This document shows, in pieces, positions 9,724 to 18,497 of a stretch of DNA of 64,000 bases (positions are counted from its first letter, which is position 1; each line of letters opens with the position of its first letter). The stretch spans positions 1 to 64,000 of the forward strand of contig NZ_JARVCO010000006.1 in NCBI RefSeq assembly GCF_034531395.1. The letters run 5' to 3'. Under the pieces are notes generated by a model. The model saw only the letters and a program-made list of their open reading frames with translations, did not search any database and was not told where the DNA came from. This stretch comes from Pontiella agarivorans (lineage in GTDB: Bacteria; Verrucomicrobiota; Kiritimatiellia; Kiritimatiellales; Pontiellaceae). The translations under genes were made by a program, and so were the position numbers.

Positions 9724-9771
9724 CTACGATCCCTGCTTTTTGTTCTTCAAATCAAACGGTTCAACAGGCGA

Positions 9772-12222
9772 TTACTTGGCCTTAATCGAGATCCTTTTGG
9801 CCGCCAAGCCATCCGACTCGGCGAGCAGCTCAATCGTCCCGCTCTGCCCTTTCACCGAGCGGATAAACACCAACGCCTTGCCGTTGAATACCTTTCGTTC
9901 TTTCGAACTGAACGTCGTCAGATCCGTAGGATCGCCATTGCCGACAGCCGCGATTTCGCCCGGCCCGGAAATCGTGTATTTCACCCGGTTCTTGGTACGC
10001 GGAACCGTCATTCCATCCGCATCCGCCACACGCACCGTCACAAAGGCCAGATCCTGCCCGTCCGCCGCTATGGTGCCGCGATCAGCGTCGAGCAGGAGTT
10101 GCTCGGCCGCGCCGGTCGTTTGAACGGTTTCTTCGGCCCAGGGCTTGCCGTTTTTATACGCGACCACCTTCAGTTCGCCGGGTGCATACACCACATCGTC
10201 CCAGCGCAAGCGATACTCGTACGGCCCCTTGACTCTGCGGCCCAATGACATTCCATTCAGGAACAGCTCGGCTTCATCGCCGGACGTGTAGACATGCACC
10301 GGCGTCACCTGCCCGATTCGTTCCGCCCAATTCCAGTGCGGCAGGATGTGCGCCATCGGCTTTTCCGGCATCCAGCGCGACTGATAGAGATAATACCGGT
10401 CTTTCGGGAAACCACAGAGATCGACGATGCCGAAATAGGAACTGCGCGGGGGAATCTCTTTGCCCAGTGCGGCCATCTCTTTCTTGACGCGCTCGCGCAC
10501 AACCGGGTCGGGGTAATTCAACAGATTGGTTTTATCTTTATTATACGGCGTCGGCTCGCCGATATAATCGTAGCCCGTCCACACAAACTCACCCATCACA
10601 TAGGGGTGCTCATCCTGCGACTTAAACTCGGTGTCCGCAGGATAGCCGTTACGCGAAGCATACAATCCATAATCGCTAACCTGAAACCAGCCCCCGTTCC
10701 CCTCGTTCTGGCTCTCTGATACAGGAAAAAAATATTCTCCGCGCGAACTGATGCTTGAGGTCGTTTCACTGGCATAGAAAGGCAGGTTGGGAAAACGCTT
10801 CCGAATGTTGCCATACAACTCCGGCTTATAGTTAATGCCCATCACATCGGATACCGCACCGAATCCGTTGGTCGCCGCCACGGCTCCGGCACAACCGAAT
10901 GTGCTGGGACGGGTGGCATCCTCGTCTCGCACAATGTCCGCCAGGTGCGTGACCATCGAAACATCTTCCATCCTACGCGCCTCACGCACTTCGTTGCCCG
11001 TGCTCCACATAATCACACTCGGATGATTTCGGTCACGACGGACCATTGCCCGTATATCGCGCTCATGCCATGCGCCAAACAAATGCGCGTAATCATTGAC
11101 CGTCTTCTCCATGCGCCACACATCAAAGGATTCAACGACCACCAGCACACCCATGCGGTCGCAAAGTTCCAGCCATGACGGATCCGGCGGGTTATGTGCG
11201 GTGCGGATCGCATTACAGCCAAATGATTTTAACGTCTCCAGCTGACGCTCCATCGCGCGCCGGTTGACAGCCATTCCCAACGGACCGAGATCCGAATGCT
11301 GACAAACCCCGTTGATCCTCGTTTTTTTGCCATTCAGGAAAAAGCCCTGTGCGGTAAATTCAATCGAGCGGATCCCGAACGTCGAAACCACCGTATCGAC
11401 CGCCTTTTTGTCTTTAAAAACCGTCGTCGTTACTTGGTAGAGGTTGGGCGTTTCCAAACTCCACAGCTTCGGCTTCTTCAGGCGGATGGAACAGAATGCG
11501 CCCTTCCCCTTTTCCAACACCTTGTCGGAATTTAATTCCCTGATTTCGTGACATATATCCACTTCATCCGGCGCCGCGCCTTTCAATTCCGTCTCAATGC
11601 GGATCGTGGCCTTCTTTTCAGATACTTCCGGTGTTGAAACAAAAACGCCCCATTGATCCACATGCACCGGATCCGTTTTCACCAACCGCACATTGCGATA
11701 GATGCCGCCGCCTGGATACCAGCGCGACGAGTCATCTAAATTATTCAGCCGCACCGCCACCACATTTTTCTGTCCGGGTCTGACATGCGGCGTGATATCG
11801 AACCGAAACGAGGTATAACCATACGGCCACTCGCCAGCCCAACCTCCGTTTACCCACACGGTCGTGCCGGACATCGCCCCGTCGAACTCGATAAATACGC
11901 GCTTATTCTCATCTGCGGCAGGAAGCTCAAACGTTTTGCGATACCAACCGATGCCGGGCCACGGCAGCTTACCGGTCCGATTCGGAAGATCTTTGCGGAA
12001 CGGACCTTCAATGCCCCAGTCGTGCGGGACATTCAGCGTCCGCCAGCCGGAATCATCGGCATTGATTTCATAAAGCCCTTCCGGCTCTTCTTGATGAGAA
12101 CCGTTCGGCATCGGCCCGAAACGGGCAAATTGCCAGTTCTCATTAAAATCGATCGTCTCGCGGGCATACCCCTGAGACAGGGCTGCGCCCAATATCAGCA
12201 GGATCAGTTTGTTTTTAATCAT
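9772..12222 (-). CDS. Secreted GH2 glycoside hydrolase (beta-galactosidase-like)
   Basis: An 816-residue GH2 enzyme with a signal peptide (MIKNKLILLILGAALSQGYA). Domain order is N-terminal jelly-roll (about 25-185, with WYPGGGIYRNVRL), Ig-like domain, TIM barrel (about 290-600), then C-terminal sandwich and Ig-like domains. The general acid/base is Glu411 in MWSTGNEV, and the nucleophile is expected at Glu486 in FYASETTSS. GEFVWTGYDYIGEPTPY is a barrel signature of the galactosidase branch. It is flanked by a sulfatase and a propeller protein on the same strand, suggesting removal of beta-galactosyl units from a partly desulfated galactan or galactofucan. GH2 also includes glucuronidases and mannosidases, so the substrate is an inference. 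Confidence 0.92.
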   Translation of the reverse strand: MIKNKLILLILGAALSQGYARETIDFNENWQFARFGPMPNGSHQEEPEGLYEINADDSGWRTLNVPHDWGIEGPFRKDLPNRTGKLPWPGIGWYRKTFELPAADENKRVFIEFDGAMSGTTVWVNGGWAGEWPYGYTSFRFDITPHVRPGQKNVVAVRLNNLDDSSRWYPGGGIYRNVRLVKTDPVHVDQWGVFVSTPEVSEKKATIRIETELKGAAPDEVDICHEIRELNSDKVLEKGKGAFCSIRLKKPKLWSLETPNLYQVTTTVFKDKKAVDTVVSTFGIRSIEFTAQGFFLNGKKTRINGVCQHSDLGPLGMAVNRRAMERQLETLKSFGCNAIRTAHNPPDPSWLELCDRMGVLVVVESFDVWRMEKTVNDYAHLFGAWHERDIRAMVRRDRNHPSVIMWSTGNEVREARRMEDVSMVTHLADIVRDEDATRPSTFGCAGAVAATNGFGAVSDVMGINYKPELYGNIRKRFPNLPFYASETTSSISSRGEYFFPVSESQNEGNGGWFQVSDYGLYASRNGYPADTEFKSQDEHPYVMGEFVWTGYDYIGEPTPYNKDKTNLLNYPDPVVRERVKKEMAALGKEIPPRSSYFGIVDLCGFPKDRYYLYQSRWMPEKPMAHILPHWNWAERIGQVTPVHVYTSGDEAELFLNGMSLGRRVKGPYEYRLRWDDVVYAPGELKVVAYKNGKPWAEETVQTTGAAEQLLLDADRGTIAADGQDLAFVTVRVADADGMTVPRTKNRVKYTISGPGEIAAVGNGDPTDLTTFSSKERKVFNGKALVFIRSVKGQSGTIELLAESDGLAAKRISIKAK

Positions 12223-12303
12223 TATTAAAACTCTCTGTTTTCATCTTATTTCCAAAGAAATACGTTTGTCTGATGCGGGCCGGTTCATTCAACCGGATCT
12301 CAA

Positions 12304-15177
12304 TTAACCATTATCCGGAAAAAACGGCTCCTGAAGTTCAATATCAATGAAGCAAAACCCGCCTACCGGAACGTGAATCTGAGTTTGTGACGGTGAATTC
12401 AACTCCAACACATTTCGCGACAATACATTGGTCACCTTGACCGGAACGACGGAATTAAAATGCACGCACGCCTTGCGGGCCTTTGGATTCAGATACCCAC
12501 TATCCACCAGTGTTAAACGCAGATGACGTTCATCTGTCTGTGCACAAACCCAGGCGACATCACCGGATACCGTTATCGGCAACTGCTGCGCGCCGGCTTC
12601 GATGGCATCGGATACGTTTTTATAATAGCGGTCCGCGGGATAGGTTGCAGAACCATCGGGCGCATAATAATGCCGCCCATCCGTGATAAACTCCTGCAGG
12701 ATGGTGCGGTACATCGGATGCAAATGATCCGTCATAGCACCACGGGGTGCTTTCGTATCAGCAAAGACCCCGTGCTGCGGCGGGGTGATCAGAACCAAGC
12801 CCTTCGGATACGGCGGGAGGAAATTCTGACGCCGATCCTTCACGCCGGACGCATAGCTCGAAAAATCCCATGGAGTCACCGGCGCGCCCGGCCAGGATCC
12901 ATTCATCCGACTGAACACAAAGGGATTGTTCTGCTCAAATTCCTGATCATAGAAAACCGTCCATTTGCTCTCTTCCGCATCTTCCAGATAATGATGATCC
13001 GGATCTTTCATGCTCAAATGCACCGGAGAAAAACTTACGATCTCTTCGCGTTTAGGAATATACAGTGCCCCTTTGGCCACCAGTTCCCAGGCCAGACTCA
13101 TATAATCCGCATCCACATAGGTGCAGTTGAGAAAGGTTGCTCCCCCGGCCATATTGTAGACCATGTTCCGCAGAAAATGGTTAGGCAGGCGCTGATAGGA
13201 ATGCTGACGCTGACGGTCAAAACTCGGATTATCACGCGAACAGCGCATACCCCAGGAATCCAGCGCGCCACTGACCCACAGCCCCATACGACCCGCCACA
13301 CTTAGGTCCTGCGTTTTATCGGTTGTCTCCTCCAGCCCGGATGTAAAAATATCCGAATACGCACCACTGAGAATCCCGGCCCATGCCGGCAGATAAACCG
13401 CGCCCTGCCAGAAAACATTCTTGTTCCGTACATAAATATGGGCATTTTTACCGCGCATATAATCCGCCAGCGGATAAAACAGATGATCCATCACCGCTTC
13501 AAAAGCCTCCGAGGAGCCGTTCATTTCCGGCCAAATAAAGACCGTCGGCTTTTTGTCTGCGGCATCAACCAGTCCACGCAACGTCGCCGGACTGTAATAG
13601 TACGGATCCGTTCCATGCCCAGCCCACATAGAGACCCCGGCCGCCCCGTCGTATTCTGTCGAAATATCCGCAATGACCTGTTCCTGCGTCCAGTCATATT
13701 TTTTGCGGCGGTCGCGTTTTTTCAGATAGGAAGGGTTATTCTTCAGCACCGTCTCACGATCCCAATCTGCCGGATCCTGCACATGATTATTCCACAGGTA
13801 CTTCAGGAACACGGGACTGTTGTAATTTGCGGCAATCTGCTTCGCAACAGGGTGATCCGGATTCGCCTGCGTCAGGACCACTTCCACCGGATCGCGCTCC
13901 CAGGCCGGCTTTTTAAACGTGGCTAACCGGGCCCGAACATCAGCGGTCATCTTTAAAATCTCCGCAATTTTTCCGGGCGGTTTCAAATTGGAAAACGCCT
14001 CTTTCCAACCCGGTGTTCGCGGATCAATCACGTGCAGACAACTGCCGCCGCTTTGTGAACTGGCCAAAATCAAACGGCCGGCATCATCTTTCCACAAATC
14101 ATTATAGGCATAGGTTCCTCCCAGCATTTCCGGCGGGGTTTGGTCTGTGGAATTCAGGTCGTCACGCAGCACAATATGGGTTCCGCAAAGCATCAGATAC
14201 TGAAAGTCATCGCCCTTCGGAATCGTTTCCACCTGCGTCACGCGATAACTGCTGGCTCCCATTTTTCTGGGCAGCGTATATTCCTGATAGGATTTGCTAT
14301 CCAGATCAAAACGACTGATCCCCTGATTGCCTAAACTGGACGATCCCAACAAAAGCTCTGCGGTACCATCTCCATCCGGATCGCATACCCGAAAATCACC
14401 CACCATATCCGTCAATTCCACCGGATACCGACCATACGGCCGATCAGCAAGCGCTTCAAAAAGGTAGATACTGCCCCGCGCCTGCATATGATTACAGGTT
14501 CCGACAAGGGCCAGATGTTCCGACCCATCCGCCTGCGGAACCGGGCGAAGGAAATTGGCATTATGCGCGAATCCGGCCTTCGAGCGAAACGGCTCCTTCC
14601 ACGGCCGCTCTTTGGAATAAGTGACAGACTCCACTGTTTTTGCCAACGTTCCATCCGCCCGCACATAGTAGATATTCCGGTCAAAGGCACCGCAAACCAC
14701 ATACGGTGTTCCATCATCATCTTTCACTGAACAAACGGCATACATGGGGGTGAGGTGACCGCCGTCATTCGGCAAAAACTGCCACAACTGCGCGCCAGTG
14801 GCTGCATCGAGGCAGTAGATGGTTCCATCGGCATTGGCCACCAGAATCTCATCGTCCGCAGTTTCGGTGATATCCGCGCACCACATATCATGAATCATGA
14901 ATCCGGACAACGCGTTGGTCCACAGCACAGAACCGTCATAATCAACTCCAAGTACAGTGCCTTCATACGATCCGGCCACCATAATTTCTCCGGCTCCTGT
15001 CTCCGCCGAACGCACCTTCATGATCGTGTATCCGGTATCGTGGCTCACCAACGGCGCACGGCCCTTGGTCGATAATGAATTCGAATCCCGCGCGCTACGA
15101 CGGGACTTCTTGGCCACTGCGTCCGTCGTAACCACCGCAATCAAGCTCACCAAAACAAAAATACTTTTTTTATTCAT
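12304..15177 (-). CDS. Secreted beta-propeller protein, 957 aa; paralogue of the 1950-4760 protein
   Basis: The start is placed at ATG 15177 because GAGGTGGGG lies just upstream and a clean signal peptide follows (MNKKSIFVLVSLIAVVTT). A frame-extending ATG at 15210 lacks these. The N-terminal third has propeller blades (GTVLGVDYDGSVLWTN, DITETADDEILVANADG, DPDGDGTAELLLGSS). The large C-terminal part repeats the islands of its paralogue: MWAGHGTDPYYYSPATL, TSGLEETTDKTQDLSVAGR, RDNPSFDR, VFSRMNGSWPGAPV. Conservation of these blocks in two copies flanking the regulator/sulfatase/GH2 segment points to an enzymatic or glycan-binding role. A lambda-carrageenase-like (GH150) function is proposed only from size and architecture. 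Confidence 0.75.
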   Translation of the reverse strand: MNKKSIFVLVSLIAVVTTDAVAKKSRRSARDSNSLSTKGRAPLVSHDTGYTIMKVRSAETGAGEIMVAGSYEGTVLGVDYDGSVLWTNALSGFMIHDMWCADITETADDEILVANADGTIYCLDAATGAQLWQFLPNDGGHLTPMYAVCSVKDDDGTPYVVCGAFDRNIYYVRADGTLAKTVESVTYSKERPWKEPFRSKAGFAHNANFLRPVPQADGSEHLALVGTCNHMQARGSIYLFEALADRPYGRYPVELTDMVGDFRVCDPDGDGTAELLLGSSSLGNQGISRFDLDSKSYQEYTLPRKMGASSYRVTQVETIPKGDDFQYLMLCGTHIVLRDDLNSTDQTPPEMLGGTYAYNDLWKDDAGRLILASSQSGGSCLHVIDPRTPGWKEAFSNLKPPGKIAEILKMTADVRARLATFKKPAWERDPVEVVLTQANPDHPVAKQIAANYNSPVFLKYLWNNHVQDPADWDRETVLKNNPSYLKKRDRRKKYDWTQEQVIADISTEYDGAAGVSMWAGHGTDPYYYSPATLRGLVDAADKKPTVFIWPEMNGSSEAFEAVMDHLFYPLADYMRGKNAHIYVRNKNVFWQGAVYLPAWAGILSGAYSDIFTSGLEETTDKTQDLSVAGRMGLWVSGALDSWGMRCSRDNPSFDRQRQHSYQRLPNHFLRNMVYNMAGGATFLNCTYVDADYMSLAWELVAKGALYIPKREEIVSFSPVHLSMKDPDHHYLEDAEESKWTVFYDQEFEQNNPFVFSRMNGSWPGAPVTPWDFSSYASGVKDRRQNFLPPYPKGLVLITPPQHGVFADTKAPRGAMTDHLHPMYRTILQEFITDGRHYYAPDGSATYPADRYYKNVSDAIEAGAQQLPITVSGDVAWVCAQTDERHLRLTLVDSGYLNPKARKACVHFNSVVPVKVTNVLSRNVLELNSPSQTQIHVPVGGFCFIDIELQEPFFPDNG

Positions 15178-15219
15178 TCCCCACCTCAGTTCTTTCCTCA
15201 AATCAGTCATTTTACATCC

Positions 15220-15417
15220 CTCACTCGTCGCATTCCTTTTTTCTCTGCGTCTTCTTTTTTAAAATCCATTCCACCGGAATATCACGATAATCCGCATTGG
15301 CCAGCGGCAGATTCATGGCGGTACGGATCTGCCTGGCATCGGTTGTTTGTTCATGCGAACCTATATCCCGTCTGGTTCTAAATGCTCTGAATTCCAACCC
15401 ATTTGAAAATAAGAACC
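15220..15417 (-). pseudogene. Unassigned C-terminal fragment of a protein gene
   Basis: After an in-frame TAA near 15420, a minus-strand frame reads about 65 codons to TGA at 15220-15222, for example DARQIRTAMNLPLANADYRD and IPVEWILKKKTQRKKECDE. It has no start codon with a ribosome-binding site and no recognisable domain. The charged tail and protein-like composition suggest the end of a lost gene. With the LuxR fragment next to it, it occupies the 400-base gap between the propeller and oxidoreductase genes. Confidence 0.35.
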
Positions 15418-15600
15418 CTTACGAGCGAAACAAGTCCTGGAATTGCTGGCGATGGGCTATGTCAAAAAAGAAGTCGCCGACAAACTAAACCTCAGCTACC
15501 GAACCATAACGACGTATGCCGAGAACATTTACAAAAAGCTTCAAGTTCCGAACATTGCCGCGGCTGTTGCGACCGCCCTATATGTTGTAATACTGCTCCC
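15403..15600 (+). pseudogene. LuxR-type helix-turn-helix fragment
   Basis: On the plus strand, AKQVLELLAMGYVKKEVADK followed by LNLSYRTITTYAENIYKKLQ is a near-perfect LuxR/GerE C-terminal DNA-binding domain, as in response regulators. The preceding LTS appears in another frame, so the conserved start of the domain (LT..E.) is split by a frameshift, and nothing upstream resembles a receiver domain. The 3' part runs into the convergent oxidoreductase gene at 15578. This is the remnant of a regulator, not a functional gene. It is the only plus-strand coding trace found in region 1. Confidence 0.75.
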
Positions 15601-16921
15601 ATCCTTTTCGAACATGGTCTTTCAGCAAACGATTGGCCCATTCATTATTTGTAATCTGCTTTGATTCACGATCGAATTCCAGTTCTCCGCCCAGACGTTG
15701 CGCAATGCAACCAAGCACAAGCATTTGCGTAAGCGGCCCAGCCACTGAAAACGGAGAATTGGTTTTTTCATCGCCGCGACACGCCCGCAAAAAGTTTTCA
15801 TAGTGGTCCGAGTGCTTTCCAAATTCGCGAGGAAGTGCCCCGGCAACCAGCAATTCACGCATCTTTTCATACGGCACAATCTGGAGCGTTGACTGATGAC
15901 TGCCCCCTTGAAAGATCATTTCTTTCGAGTAGATAAACTTGCCGGGTTTATTGACCTTTCGTCCCGCAAATTCTTCAGGAACAGGAGCCATATTTTTCTG
16001 ACCATCATACCAATCAATATCCATGGCCGGCATGGCGCCGCGGGCAGGAAAAGCAAAGTTGATGGTTGATTCCAAAGGAAAGATAAAATCGTTACGGCCA
16101 ACCAAGTGTTTGGCCGATATTTTTTCAGGAAGTCCCAAATCAAGGAACTGATGAATCGTATCCAGAATATGCGCCCCCCAATCCCCGAAGCATCCCGTTC
16201 CATACTGATGCCAGCCGCGCCAATTTCCGGGATGGTATTTTTTACTGTATTCATGGAATTCTGGCGATGTGCCCTGCCAGAGATCCCAATTCAGTTCAGC
16301 TGGCAATTGCTCACCCGGCGGATAGCCCGTCACGTCCCCCCATGGATGCCAACGTCGCCCTTTATTCATATAGGCATCCACATGCGTAACATCCTTGATA
16401 ATACCCGCCTCCACCCAGGCCTTAAACTGATACAGGTTATTCTCGGAATGTCCCTGATTCCCCATCTGCGTCACGACGCCATATTTTTCTGCGGCCTTCA
16501 TCATCAGTTCTACTTCCTGAAACGTCCGCGCCATCGGCTTTTCAACATAAACGTGTTTGCCCAGACCCATGGCCATCATGGTTGCTGGAAAATGTGAAAA
16601 ATCGGGCACACAGACAATGACGGCATCAATCTCATTCGCCATCTTGTCAAACATTACCCGATAATCAGTGAATTGCTTCGCATCTGGGAAACGTTTAATT
16701 GTGTTGGATGTCGACTCACTTCCAAGTGCCACGTCGCAGATCGCGACCATATTACAGATCCCGGTCTGGCGCATAGACTGCAACAGGTTATTCCCCCGCC
16801 CGCCCAAACCGATGGCCGCCACATTTACTTTCCCGTTTGCCCCCATAACTTTACCGGGGATAAGGGAATACCCCGTTGCTGCTCCGAGCGTCGCCATCGA
16901 ATGTCTTCTAGAAATTTTCAC
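15578..16921 (-). CDS. Exported Gfo/Idh/MocA-family oxidoreductase
   Basis: NAD(P)-dependent sugar oxidoreductase family. The start is set at GTG 16921: AGGAG lies 7 nt upstream, and the protein then begins with a twin-arginine-like leader (KISRRHSMATLGAATGYSL). A longer frame to 16987 has no such signal. The Rossmann motif is VAAIGLGGRGNNLL, followed by the family's EKP motif in YVEKPMARTFQEVELMM (catalytic Lys). The C-terminal half has the usual GTGCFGDWGAHILD. Tat export is typical for cofactor-loaded members of this family. With the second Gfo/Idh protein and DUF1080 upstream, it may take part in oxidation of glycosides at C3; that is inference. Its 3' end overlaps a decayed LuxR gene on the other strand. 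Confidence 0.9.
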   Translation of the reverse strand: MKISRRHSMATLGAATGYSLIPGKVMGANGKVNVAAIGLGGRGNNLLQSMRQTGICNMVAICDVALGSESTSNTIKRFPDAKQFTDYRVMFDKMANEIDAVIVCVPDFSHFPATMMAMGLGKHVYVEKPMARTFQEVELMMKAAEKYGVVTQMGNQGHSENNLYQFKAWVEAGIIKDVTHVDAYMNKGRRWHPWGDVTGYPPGEQLPAELNWDLWQGTSPEFHEYSKKYHPGNWRGWHQYGTGCFGDWGAHILDTIHQFLDLGLPEKISAKHLVGRNDFIFPLESTINFAFPARGAMPAMDIDWYDGQKNMAPVPEEFAGRKVNKPGKFIYSKEMIFQGGSHQSTLQIVPYEKMRELLVAGALPREFGKHSDHYENFLRACRGDEKTNSPFSVAGPLTQMLVLGCIAQRLGGELEFDRESKQITNNEWANRLLKDHVRKGWEQYYNI

Positions 16922-17080
16922 TCCATCTCTCCTAATATTAACTTTTGTTCCAACTACAGCTTGATCTTTCGTCCCAACCGGGATCATCGTTTTCTTATAG
17001 GCCGATCATGATGAAGAAAATTCTGAGGACTTCTCCTACGATTCCGATACCAACCTAAAGGGGCTTTGCACATAGACATC

Positions 17081-18493
17081 CTATGGAGCCTGCTTGGGGT
17101 GATTTTCGGACGCTCCCCTTTTCGTCGAAATTTTTCCGGCTTTCGAGGCAGTGTTCACCCTGAATTTCTTGTGCCCCTTAAACGGAATAATGGTGTAGGA
17201 ATCATCGATTTGGGTAACCTTCATGTATTCCCGCATCGCACCATTCAAACGTTCGTAAGCTTCCGGGAAAGCTGCCGGGTCCACTTTATGTTCGCTATAG
17301 CGCGCTGCACTGGAGGAAACGGGAACCCGGTAAAATGTTCCGTTTTCATGAATTTCAAAACGCTGATCACGCACCATGTATAATCCACCTTCCCACCCCA
17401 GATAGACAAAGTCGCGATCCTTGCCCGGTGTGCCGAACAGATTGTGTGAAAGATCCATTCCGTCAACGGTATACGTCATCGACAGCCCCGTCAGTCCCGC
17501 CAGTGTCGGAAATAAATCGGCATGGGTAAAGAACGACTCCCGCAGCCCGGGGGGAACCCGCCCCGGCCAGCGTATAATATACGGTATACGCCAACCGGAC
17601 TCTTTGAGATGAAGCTTACCGCCCTGCACTTCCAAATCACCCATATGACTGGTGATTGCCGCCGGAGTTCCATTATCCGCCGTAAAGATCACAATCGTAT
17701 GATCCGCAATACCCAGCTCATCAAGCTTGTCGAGAATGCGGCCAACCATCAAATCCGCATAGGAAACCATCAGACCGAATGAATCATTATCGTTTCCGCA
17801 ATCATCCGGCAGGTTGTGTTTGATCTCTCCGCCGAGCCGCGGCGGCTTGTGAAAGGGTTTATGGGTCAGCACCATCGGATAATAGGCAAGAAACGGGTGC
17901 TCCTTATTCTCCTCCATGAAGGTACAGATCCTGTCACAGAACAGATCAGGACCATATAATCCTTCATACGTCTTACTACGGCCATCGGCATAGATCACAG
18001 GATCACGATACCGCTCATACTCAACCCCCTCATAGTAATCGGAAAACAGAAAATAGTCATCAAACCCATGCTCAACCGGCTGATTCGGATAGAGGTCAAA
18101 GCCTCCCAAGTGCCACTTACCGGAAATCGCGGTTTTGTAGCCATGATCCTTAAATAAATCTCCAAAGGTTGGAATATGCGCCGGCAAACGATTCGGCGTG
18201 CCCTTCCCCAGACGCTCTAGAATCCCGCTCCTGTTGGTATAGAGCCCCGTAAGAATCATCGACCGGCTCGGAGAACACGACGGGGTTCCATACGCATTGT
18301 TCAAGATTGCGCCCTGCTCCGCCAGCCGATCGATGTTCGGTGTAAGAAAACCGGTCGTTCCATAACAACCGATGCTCTCCGCACCCAGATCATCCGCCAT
18401 GATGATCACCACATTCGGCTTCGTTCCCGCCAGACAGCTAGCGGAAACGAGACCGAGAAACGATAGCATTATTTTCATATGCATCGTTGTCAT
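17081..18493 (-). CDS. Secreted sulfatase, S1 family
   Basis: A Cys-type formylglycine sulfatase of 470 residues. ATG 18493 follows the stop of the upstream oxidoreductase gene after 4 nt (TAG-tgcc-ATG), implying translational coupling. A longer frame to 18562 would overlap that gene. The signal peptide is MTTMHMKIMLSFLGLVSASCLAG in outline. Metal ligands lie in NVVIIMADDLGAES, and the modification motif CSPSR has Cys73. KWHLGG and FTADNGTPA are later signatures. The C-terminus is basic and lysine-rich. Its N-terminal block is closely similar to the leader of the GH29 gene at 25052-26464. Arylsulfatase-like; the glycan position is unknown. Confidence 0.94.
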   Translation of the reverse strand: MTTMHMKIMLSFLGLVSASCLAGTKPNVVIIMADDLGAESIGCYGTTGFLTPNIDRLAEQGAILNNAYGTPSCSPSRSMILTGLYTNRSGILERLGKGTPNRLPAHIPTFGDLFKDHGYKTAISGKWHLGGFDLYPNQPVEHGFDDYFLFSDYYEGVEYERYRDPVIYADGRSKTYEGLYGPDLFCDRICTFMEENKEHPFLAYYPMVLTHKPFHKPPRLGGEIKHNLPDDCGNDNDSFGLMVSYADLMVGRILDKLDELGIADHTIVIFTADNGTPAAITSHMGDLEVQGGKLHLKESGWRIPYIIRWPGRVPPGLRESFFTHADLFPTLAGLTGLSMTYTVDGMDLSHNLFGTPGKDRDFVYLGWEGGLYMVRDQRFEIHENGTFYRVPVSSSAARYSEHKVDPAAFPEAYERLNGAMREYMKVTQIDDSYTIIPFKGHKKFRVNTASKAGKISTKRGASENHPKQAP

Positions 18494-18497
18494 GGCA

